From positions 305,049 through 369,048 of the forward strand of contig MU277682.1 in assembly GCA_022385805.1 (NCBI GenBank): a stretch of 64,000 nucleotides of DNA, given 5' to 3'. The notes beneath the pieces are model-generated. The model was not told the origin of the DNA and did not search any database. It was given only the letters and a program-made list of their open reading frames with translations. Positions within the stretch are counted from its first letter, which is position 1; the number at the start of each line of letters is the position of its first letter. Below are positions 55,860-64,000 of the stretch, piece after piece. A program made the position numbers and the translations under genes. This DNA is from Pilatotrama ljubarskyi. Lineage: Eukaryota > Basidiomycota > Agaricomycetes > Polyporales > Polyporaceae.

Positions 55860-58800
55860 ATGAAGCTACATACCCTCGCAGTCTGGCTCGGTGTTTCCGT
55901 AGCCCGATGTCTTGCTGTCACCGTGACAATAAACAAGACTCCTGGCCATACCGTGCCATCCACCCTCTGTACGTCTTCCGTTTGAGCGCTCCAGTGTTCA
56001 ATTGATGTAGTTGACGTATCGCAACGGCAGATGGCCAGATGTTCGAAGTGAGCTTCCATGCATTAGCACAGATAGAAGAGGCATTTTAACGTGATGTTTG
56101 CGTGGGACCCGAACAGGATATCAATGTGAGCCTTCCGCAAGTGCCACAGTCTCCGATTTACAGCGTCTGATTCTTGGGCCCCTCATAGCATGTAAGCAAT
56201 TGTCCTGATATTAGGAGCCAAGTAGCATTCGTTGCCTCACGTTTCAACTGCATAGAGCGGAGATGGAGGCTTGTACGCGGAAAGTGCGTTGAATCACATT
56301 GCGCGGGTATTGTCTATTGACCTACCTGCATTACAACAGTGCTGCAAAATAGGGCCTTCCAGCAAGTGACCCCGAGTAAGCGCTTGCCGACGGTCCACTC
56401 TTCCAGTCTTAACCTCTGACTCCGTTTCTTGAGACACGGCTGCTGCGCTCAACGCGTGGCACCCCATCAGTAACGCAAAGCTCACGGTTATCGCGGACCC
56501 GTCACCCGTTTCCAATGCGCTACCGAATTCTCTCCAGTTCGTCGTCCCTAGCGGCTCGTCGGGTCGGGTAGGCTTCACCAACGAGGGATTCTGGGGTATG
56601 TCGTATCCATGGATTTTCGTCATCTGCCATCTGATCTTGGCGGATGTACAGGGATCAAGGTTGACTCGTCGTGGACTTACAAAGCCTCGCTCTTTTTCCG
56701 CTTCCCCACATCCTCGTCCTTCTCAGGCGCTCTCACCGTGGGACTGCAGACGAATGTTGGGAAAGTCCTTGCCCAGAATTCCACGCAGATCCGTGGGACG
56801 ACGACCAAATGGACTCAGGTCAACCTGGAGCTCCACCCTACCGCCTCCGCCTCCGACGTCAATAACAGCTTCTTTGTCACGATCGACGGCGCAGCAGCCG
56901 CCGGTCAGACGATCAACTTCGCCATGTTCTCGCTTTTCCCTCCCACGTTCAAGAACAGGCCCAACGGAATGCGCATTGACATCGCCGAGGTCAGTTGGCT
57001 ATGGCGACAATTGCCAGAAGTGGTCCTCATGTGACCGATGATAGACTCTGGCCGAGATGGGCCCGTCTTTCTTCCGCTTCCCAGGAGGCAACAACCTGGT
57101 ATGTCCCTACGTCGCGCTTATCCTGACAGCTGCATGCTCATACAAACTTCGTCTGGCATTTGGCGTACAGGAGGTGAGGCTGTGACCGTTCGTTTCCGTG
57201 CGACTGGCAGTCTCTTAGAGCGCTCCGCTCCAGGGCCAAACGACGGCAACGAGGTGGCAGTGGAATGCTACCGTCGGATCGTTGCTCGACCGCCCTGGCC
57301 GAGTGGGTGACTGGGGATATGTGAACACAGAGTGAGCGTCTTTCTCACGCCGAAGGGAATCCGTAGCCAACATTGACACGTTGCACGCGCGTGCGCTAGT
57401 GGTCTGGGCCTCCTCGAGTACCTCCAGTTCTTCGAAGATGTGGGCATGGAGCCTATCATGGCGGTCTGGTCAGGCGAGTACTTTGTCCGGTGTGAGATGG
57501 CTTGAACCCGGAATTCACCTCCCCCGCAGGCTACTCCCTCGGCGGTACTAGCCTCGCTGAGAACCAGCTCGCGCCCTACATCCAACAGGCAATAGATCAG
57601 GTGAGCTTCTTCCCGCGGTCACCGGTCAAAGATGTCGCCTTCTGACGCAGGGACGTGATTCTCAAGATTAACTTCGTCATCGGGGACCCTGCGAAGAGTG
57701 CTCCTGGTGAGCGGAGTCGCTGCGCCTGTTGAGCTTATTTCTCAATGAAGGCGGTCATGCAGCGGCGCTCCGTGCTTCCCTCGGTCATCCCGAGCCCTTC
57801 GCACTCCGCTTTGTGGAAGTAGGCAATGAGGTACGAATAGTGGACCGGCCTTCCGAACTATTCTGATAGAGCTCGACGACTCCAGGACTTCTTTGCTGCC
57901 GGAACGTGAGTCAGGGTTTGAATATCGCGCAGTATCATTGGCCCACTCGCGCATGGAAACAGATACCCATACCGCTGGCACGACTTCGTGACGAAACTGC
58001 AGGCCGAGTTCCCTCAGATCAGTGCGTCTGTTTTGACCCATTGTTCCCACAAGGCCTTGACTCCGTCCGTCTGCAGGATTCATTGCCACCACGAACGCTT
58101 GGGACCCCATTCTATCGCCCACACCCCAATCTTACGATGTGCATGTATATCAGACGCCGAGTAAGTATCCGACTTCATGGCCTGTGTACCATGGTCCAAC
58201 CGCGATTGTCAGATTGGTTCTACCAGAACGCATTCTATTACGACGGTTTCCAGGTGCGTGTATTCTCACTGAAGGAGCCGAAGACCCTGACCGACGATCG
58301 GTCCAGCGCAATGGCACGACCTACTTTGAGGTACAGACATTGGACATGTGTGAAATTCTAAACGCTGACTGTTCACAGGGGGAGTACGCCGCCATCTCCA
58401 CTAACCCCAACGATATCTTCGGCTCTGTGTCCGATGGTCGCTTGGCGTTCCCTACCATGCAGAGTATGTGTGCTTCGGTTTTACCGCGCCTCGATGGCTC
58501 TCACGTTCGTTCGCTAGGCGCGTCGGGTGAGGCTGCTTTTATGACTGGTCTGGAGCGTAACAGCGACATTGTCTTCGCTGCTTCCTACGCGCCGTTGCTC
58601 CAGGTGGGTTTCTCGTGCGCCTCATGCTGCAGTATCGAGAAGCTCAGTCTCCGCATCAGCATGTGAACTCCACACAATGGGTACGTCTCTGGATTCTCAG
58701 TGTCTCTCGATAGCGGAGCTCATCATACGTGCACCTAGACTCCGGACCTTGTCTCCTTCGAGTTCGTCGGGTGTCGTTTCTTTCCATCACGTCATGTCGC

Positions 58801-59325
58801 TGACAGCACCTATGCAGCGCCGGGTCCGTCATTAAGTCGACCAGCTTCTACGCCCAGAAGGTCCGTATAGAGCTCCCGAAGCCGTCATGTTCCCACCCAT
58901 GATGAACCCCTCTCTACAGCTGTTCGCTACCAACAAGGGGGATCAGTACCTCGCGAGTACACTCCCAACTCAAGGCGGCACCCTCCACTGGAGCGTGACC
59001 AGGTCTTCAACCTCTGGCCAGACATTCATCAAGGTGATATCTCGAAATCCCCTGGTACCTCCAGAGCAGAGCTGACCGGGCGGCTTCCATTCAGGTCGCC
59101 AACGCGGGAGCCTCAGCGCAGAGCATCACCTTCCAGCTCACCCAATTCAGCTCCGTCTCTAGCACCGGAACTCTGCAACTTCTGACGGGTGCCGAGACCG
59201 CTAGCAATACCCCGGAAGCACCGCAGACCGTCGTTCCGAAGACAAGCAGCATCCGGACGGGCAAGACGTTCACGTACAACGCACCCGCATTCAGCGTCAG
59301 CGTCATCACCGTCACCACTCATTGA
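55860..59325 (+). CDS. Secreted GH51 alpha-L-arabinofuranosidase
   Basis: Removes terminal alpha-L-arabinofuranosyl residues from arabinoxylan and arabinan outside the cell. A signal peptide (MKLHTLAVWLGVSVARCLAV) precedes YGQMFEDINHSGDGGLYAE and LQNRAFQQVTP. The core continues with WTYKASLFFRFPTSSSF, FFRFPGGNNLEGQT and DGLGLLEYLQFFEDVGMEPI. The catalytic acid/base Glu is in RFVEVGNEDFF and the nucleophile Glu in TTYFEGEYAAISTN. The end shows STSFYAQKLFATNKGDQYL and a C-terminal beta domain. The first exons are 55860-55968, 56031-56047, 56117-56125, 56189-56191, 56257-56284, 56341-56376, 56434-56595, 56652-56989, 57045-57098, 57171-57173 and 57234-57331, all phase-consistent. About twenty exons in total, unusually fragmented. 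Stop TGA is at 59323-59325. Confidence 0.93.
56117..56125 (+). other. 9-nt microexon of the GH51 gene
   Basis: GATATCAAT encodes Asp-Ile-Asn between an AACAG acceptor and a GTGAGC donor. It supplies part of the conserved FEDINHSGDGG segment. Flanking introns are 69 and 63 nt. Confidence 0.75.
56189..56191 (+). other. 3-nt microexon (CAT, His) of the GH51 gene
   Basis: CAT lies between TCATAG and GTAAGC, with introns of 63 and 65 nt on either side. It supplies the His of DINHSGDGG. Skipping it would need a 131-nt intron and would delete the His in frame. Confidence 0.65.
57171..57173 (+). other. 3-nt microexon (GAG, Glu) of the GH51 gene
   Basis: GAG lies between a GTACAG acceptor and a GTGAGG donor, with introns of 72 and 60 nt. 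It supplies the Glu of FRFPGGNNLEGQT. Skipping it is also in frame, so the argument rests on family conservation and intron size. Confidence 0.62.
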
Positions 59326-59461
59326 ACGGGTATGGAAGAAGTGAAATTCGGAGCTTGCCGGGATCCGATGTATGAAGGCGAGCATCCGTCTCTGCCGTAA
59401 ATCGGGAATGAGATGTGGACCATGTAGTGATTAGCCAATGCGAGCGTAGTTATTGCGGAGT

Positions 59462-62400
59462 CTACTGTAGTTTTGTGAGGTCTATCTCGACCGGGTCCTC
59501 CTCGCCCAACTCGTCGAACGTGTGCTGAATCGCGGGCAGGTACATGTTCAGCTTCCACATGTCGCCCAAGCGGATGCGCGAAAAGTCCAGTGCGACCCCA
59601 ACGAGCGGGAAGCCCGTGCCATCGCGGCCGCCGCGGCGCGGCGGCATTCCAGGGTACCGCGCGGAAAAGTGCGTGAGCAGCAGCTTCCGTGCGCCCATGC
59701 TGCGAGCAGGGTAATTATGAGAAAACGGAGACGAGGGTGAGCATGAGCACGATACGGTGCGAAACACCGATGGAAGGGAGGACACGCACCGTCTGCCGAC
59801 GTCAATCGCCTGCGCGGACGTGCTGTGGGCCTTCTCACGCGCGAGCGCCTCTTCCTCCGGGCTCATGCTCGACTCGTGGATCAGGAGCGTAGCGTCGCGG
59901 CCGACCCTAATCAGGTTCTCTGCCGGCATCGTGTCCGCGGAGAAGCTACACAGGCAAGGGAACAAAGCGTCAGAATGGTCCGCTCGTGCTCCGCGAAGCT
60001 CCATATGCTCCCGCGGCGAGAGGATTCGAGAAGGGATGCACTTACGCTATGCCCCAGCCGTCTTCGTGCCGCATAACGCATCCATAACAGCGGACGCGGT
60101 GCATGACGTCCACTGCCGTGAAGCTCTTCAGGCCGAGCGCATGGCACATCGCGCGTGCCTTTTCTAGCGAGCTGCGGTGGGCATCGAGCGGGGGTCAGCC
60201 AGGTACGCGTAGATAAAGCATATGGTAGCTAAGTGGACGCACGTTTCCGCGTTCATGAAGGGCTCGTCCTGGGGCTGGACCCGTCCGTAAAGCCGCGGCG
60301 GTCGCCAGTTAAGCGCATCCGAGAGGATCATGACGACACCGTTGGGATCTGCCAATCCAAGGTCCTCGACCTCCTGCCGCTCGACAAGGTACATTAAGTG
60401 ATACCGCAGCCCGACGACGTAGACCGGTTCCGAAGGAGGCGGGTTCATCTAATAAGACGTCGCGGATGAGTTCCGAACAAGCGTATTCGAGACCAAACAC
60501 GCAAGCTGGGACGTACGAGCGTGCGCATCTGCAGTATCTTCGACACGCCCATGTGGTGGTCGCCGTGCATGTGGCTGAGGAATATACATTTGATATCGCG
60601 CAGTACCTGCCACACGCCGCTTGTCCGCGCGGGGTCGTCCCCAAACGACCGCGCGAGCTGGCCCCAGGTCCCTTCACCGCAGTCGAGCAGGATCGTGCCA
60701 CGTCCGGGGATCTGGATAAGCGTGCCAGACACTGGGAAGCGCCATCAGTCAATCCCTGGCATGCTTGAGAAGGTTTTTGCAAAACCCGACATACCGTTCC
60801 GTAGCTTGGTGGGCACGGCGCTCCCAGTACCAAGCGGCGTGATGACGATATCGTCGCCGGGCTGTGCAGCCGGGCTCCTGCGACTTATGCGTGCATTCAC
60901 CTTGGCTTTCAGCTCAGTGAACTTCTCTTGCAGTGAGCTGGACAGTTCTGGTAGAATGTCTGAATCGGCTATTGGGGCAAACTCGTCCTCCTTCGTCCGT
61001 CCGTCCTTCGCCGGCGGCCTAGGCGGCCTGACGTGAACCTGCAAGTCACGGTAGGAGAGAACGGCCTTCGGAGGCAGTCCGCCGACCACTGGGCGACTAT
61101 AAGTCTGAGCGTCAAGGCTCGAGAGGCAGCAGGCCTACCTGCGAAATCCCGTGCAGGTTTCAAGCTGTACTTGGGAATAGGGAACATCTCTGGATCCAGC
61201 TGATTCAGCTTGGCTTGGACGAGTGCCGACCTGCCGAAGACGATCTTGTCCGCAGTATGCTCCTTCGAAGAGACGACGTGCTGAAGAACACTCAGAGGCC
61301 GGTTCATGTGCGGGAAGAAAGCTGACATACGTAAGTCTCGTCAGAGAAGCCATTCATGAACTCCTTGTATCGCTCGTCTTCCAGCACGCCGTCGCCGCAG
61401 AGGTGGAAGACGGCGTGCACCGGGTGCTTCTTGCGCATATCTATATCCTTTGACCGATACTTCGCATAGAAGGGCGACTCCGTGAAGGACGCCATGAGCG
61501 ACGGGATGTGCTCGGGCGTGGGTACATCTAAGATGAGCACCGACTAGAACAGTCTCAGCAAAACTGACCACTCAGCAAGGAGGGCGGTATGCCTACCTGC
61601 CCGACTTGACTCGGTCCCACGCACTCCTCAGGCCGCACCGTCCGCTGAATTATACGGCCCTGCTCGTCCACGACCTCGAACGTGATAGTCTCGCCCTTCG
61701 TGAGGAGGCCGCGAATAGGGCCGCGCGGCACACAGAGCTCTTCCGCTTTCTGCGCGTCGAACTTCCCCCGCACGCTCGGACCCACTAAGAGGTATGCTAG
61801 TGTCGGCAGCGTCGACGGCGTACGCACATCTCCGCCCTCCGCAAGACGAGGCAGCCTCGCGTAGCGCTTATCCGGGCTAAGCACCCTCAGACTGCGGGGC
61901 GGCGCGTCGATGTCCGTGGGTCCGATCGTCTTCCTCGCCTGCGCCTGCGCTATGCGCGCCTTCTCCTTCTCCTCCTTCGAGAGCACTGTATCGGACGCGT
62001 CCGTCTCTTGGTACGGGAACATGTCCTGCAGAATGAGCTTCCGCCACTCCTGCGCGTCTTCGCCGGTCAGCTCGGAGGGTTCAAAGTCAGGCCATCGCGC
62101 CCGCTCGACGAGCGCCGCGGCTACCGGCGACGCGGAGTCGACCGTGTGGTCGGTGATTGGTGGGCTGCGCCGTTTGGAGGGCCCCTCGGGTGACGGAGTG
62201 CGCTTCCGCTTCAGCGGGCGGTCCGCGGAGATGGGCGATTCAGCTGGAGGTGCAGAGGCGGAGGCAGGTTCTGCGACGTCCTCCGCAGAGTAGGAGTCTG
62301 GCTTCTGGCTTGCGCTCGTAGAGGGGTAGAGTGGGATGGCGTAGACGGTGAGGTTCTCGTCCCGGAAGAGCACCGGCGGGGGCTTCTCCCCGGACTCGAG

Positions 62401-62944
62401 CGACTGCACGGGTGCAGAGGGTGCCTCGACGGCTTTGACGGTCATGGTCGGACTGCGGTCACCTGTCTGTAAGCTTTCTGTTCGTATGCAATGCTACGAA
62501 AGCACGGGTACGAACCGGTAAGTGTACCCGCGCATCGTAGCCAGGTAGTGCATCAGGCCGTAGGGCCCGAAGATCTCCAGCTTAGGGACAGCACCGTCCG
62601 CATACAACATCAGAAGCCCTGCATGCAGTCTATCAGCAGACGTTCCTCCAATGACAGTCACCGGTGCTCTGGCGCATTCGTGCGCTACCCGTAGCTTCTT
62701 TCCACCCCCGCGGTAGTCCAGATGAAGACAGATACACACCTGGCACTCCACCACATCGCTGGGTCCCCGCAGCCGTCACGAACAGCGCCTTCGTCTTCCG
62801 GATCGAGTGATGACTGCCGAGCCACGCCCGCCCCGCGCCCTCGCCCGCATTGAAAGCGTACTTTGCCGTCCCGAAGTCGACGATGAGCGTCGGCTCGGTG
62901 TCCGACGTCGGGTCCGTAAGCACGGACACGTTCCATGCCTGCAT
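59462..62944 (-). CDS. tRNase Z, long form (tRNA 3'-processing endonuclease)
   Basis: Removes 3' trailers from pre-tRNAs. It is the long form, with a degenerate N-terminal metallo-beta-lactamase half carrying the exosite and an active C-terminal half. N-terminal signs are TLIVDFGTAKYAFNAGEGAG, GVPGLLMLYADGAVPKLEIF and GPYGLMHYLATMRGY. A long charged linker (RPLKRKRTPSPEGPSKRR) follows. The active half has ITPLGTGSAVPTKLRNVSGT, GTILLDCGEGTWGQLARSFG, the zinc motif FLSHMHGDHHMG, AFSADTMPAENLIRVGRDAT, LLIHESSM, and KLLLTHFSARYPG. More than ten short introns. The first ATG in frame is 62942-62944 (MQAWNVSVLTD). The frame stays open for 75 codons upstream without an ATG and looks like a mitochondrial presequence. 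The GH51 gene converges on it, with 136 nt between the coding ends. Confidence 0.92.
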
Positions 62945-63745
62945 CGCGAGCGTGCCGGAGCACTGGCTCTGACTAGCGCTCTGAGTTTGACTCTGGCTTT
63001 GGTGTCGCACTTGCGCAAATCCCAGGAAGCGGGAAAGTGGTGGCCGAAGGAGAGCACGCGAGGCGGCGAAGTGGAGGGAGCGGCTTGCGCTATGACATAT
63101 CCAAGCCACGTTGGTGTAAGCGCGAGAAAAGGAATGGAGAGCGACTTGCGACAACTCGACGAGCCTCAAATTTTAGGCAGACTCGAGGAGAGATATGCGC
63201 TGGTGGTGGAAGTCTAGGAGAACGAGGACAGGCTGAAGCAGTCAGAGCAGAGTCGCGACTTGAAGCAGTCGCAGAGAGCACCGATCGACGGAATATTGCC
63301 CGCACGGCAAACTCCGGCGTACCACTTTGGGCAAGTCAAGTCGTTCGCGTTCCACGCAGTCTCGAGTCTCTCGGTCAATAGCAGCCCTACCCACTGTTTA
63401 GATGCTCACACGAACATCAGCGCGCATCAATCGAGAGCTTTCATTACGAGAGGATATGTAAAATGAGATATCGGCGCGTCGAGGAGGGTTCCCCATGGTC
63501 CACCAAAGCCAGCTCAACAGCGGACATGTCAGACGTAAGGACTGTAGTGCAAAACGAGCGGAAGGCCGTATTTTATCTGGTCAGAGCTGAGCATGTAGGA
63601 GGCTTAGCTAGGTGGCAAGAATTGCCAATGTCGAGGTGAGGACGAATAGCTAGGTCAGGTATAGGTAGTAGGCAGGCAGATGCGTCCGTCACCGACATGC
63701 GCGAAGATGTCCGTCTCGTACTGCGTATGAGGTATACGCTGTCAT
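62945..63745. other. Upstream region of tRNase Z and 3' flank of the GPI-type gene
   Basis: About 800 nt between two minus-strand genes. The 225 nt next to the tRNase Z ATG form an open frame rich in Arg, Ser and Ala with no ATG. Beyond 63175 I see only leader and 3' UTR sequence. Confidence 0.5.
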
Positions 63746-64000
63746 TCACTGCAGTGACGCGATGAGAGCCATGAAGGCACTCATAACTGCCCCAGCGCTG
63801 ATCGCATTCGTCACCGCGCCATTAGACCCAGCGCCGCCTGTCGCAGCAGCAGCACCCGTTCCGCTAGCAGACTGCCGGGTACCAGTAGCTGAACCACTCC
63901 CGCTCGCGCCCCCAGTAGAAGAACCGCTGGTGCTCGAGTTGGAAGACGAGTTCGGAGGCGCCGCCGTAGCGATCTTCGCGACGCTTGCCCACTTGGCGTT
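63746..64000 (-). CDS. C-terminal end of a GPI-anchored-type Ser/Gly/Ala-rich surface protein (partial)
   Basis: This is an 84-codon open frame running in from the right window edge to a TGA at 63746-63748. It starts NAKWASVAKIATAAPP, then shows a low-complexity Ser/Thr/Gly/Ala stretch (SSSNSSTSGSSTGGASGSGS) with Asn-x-Ser sites. It ends in small residues followed by a hydrophobic tail (AVTNAISAGAVMSAFMALIA, SLQ), the pattern of a GPI-attachment signal with a likely omega site near GAGSNG. The start of the gene is outside the window, so the catalytic or binding domain cannot be named. A role at the plasma membrane or cell wall is inferred from the tail alone. Confidence 0.62.
   Translation of the reverse strand, partial: NAKWASVAKIATAAPPNSSSNSSTSGSSTGGASGSGSATGTRQSASGTGAAAATGGAGSNGAVTNAISAGAVMSAFMALIASLQ

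Noticed and set aside
63090..63305. Separate small gene ahead of tRNase Z
   Set aside because: The frame is short and Ser/Arg-rich and has no features; the neighbouring frame in phase with tRNase Z is the more interesting reading.
1..64000. Bacterial-type operons, CRISPR arrays, phage or viral genes
   Set aside because: The whole window has spliced eukaryotic genes; no regularly spaced direct repeats, ribosome-binding-site-led gene runs or viral proteins were seen.

Overview
This is a window of nuclear DNA from a filamentous basidiomycete, most likely an Agaricomycete of the polypore type. The evidence is the gene structure and content. Genes are interrupted by many short introns of about 55-75 nt with GTRNGT donors and CTNAY branch sites. 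Coding DNA is GC-rich and 5' leaders are pyrimidine-rich. The gene set includes a PIL1 eisosome protein, an IKS1 kinase, an AsaB-like protein, a fungal HNH_2 protein and a secreted GH51 arabinofuranosidase. There is one intron-containing tRNA-Tyr. I saw no prokaryotic features, no CRISPR array and no recognisable transposon.

Layout. 1-2201 (+): 3' part of ATG13. 2743-4743 (-): ECM14-like M14 pseudo-carboxypeptidase. 4911-5009 (+): tRNA-Tyr(GTA). 5310-7284 (-): secreted phytase-like esterase. 8216-9371 (+): SAM methyltransferase. 9544-10873 (-): zinc alcohol dehydrogenase. 12608-14050 (-): HNH_2 nuclease-like protein. 14537-16480 (+): VHS-GAT trafficking adaptor. 16737-17728 (-): V-ATPase subunit E. 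20022-20999 (+): orphan disordered protein. 21780-23557 (+): type II membrane fucosyltransferase-like protein. 24536-25499 (+): AsaB/CmcJ-like protein. 26198-28217 (+): glutamate decarboxylase. 29314-30321 (+): NmrA-like NAD(P)-binding protein. 31188-33048 (+): MCT-type MFS transporter. 33344-36444 (-): PIL1. 37044-38110 (-): conserved unknown. 39436-42071 (-): IKS1-type kinase. 42370-43846 and 45043-46549 (-): two paralogous kinases. 47014-49475 (-): MYND-SET protein. 50093-50684 (-): small conserved unknown. 52859-55100 (+): FAD2-type desaturase. 55860-59325 (+): GH51 alpha-L-arabinofuranosidase. 59462-62944 (-): long-form tRNase Z. 63746-64000 (-): C-terminus of a GPI-anchor-type surface protein.

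Most genes are unrelated housekeeping or accessory functions and do not form one pathway. Local themes are a three-kinase block (39.4-46.5 kb), a small redox/metabolite block (24.5-33 kb) and two secreted hydrolases. The most unusual signal is exon structure. Three genes only give their conserved protein if exons of 3, 3, 5, 7 and 9 nt are included, each bounded by normal splice sites and introns of ordinary size. Other points are the double active-site loss in the ECM14-like protein, a mitochondrial-presequence-like reading frame with no ATG ahead of tRNase Z, and the twin kinases sharing intron position, phase and exact 58-nt length. All exon joins are read by eye from splice consensus, reading frame and family similarity; no alignment or transcript data were available.
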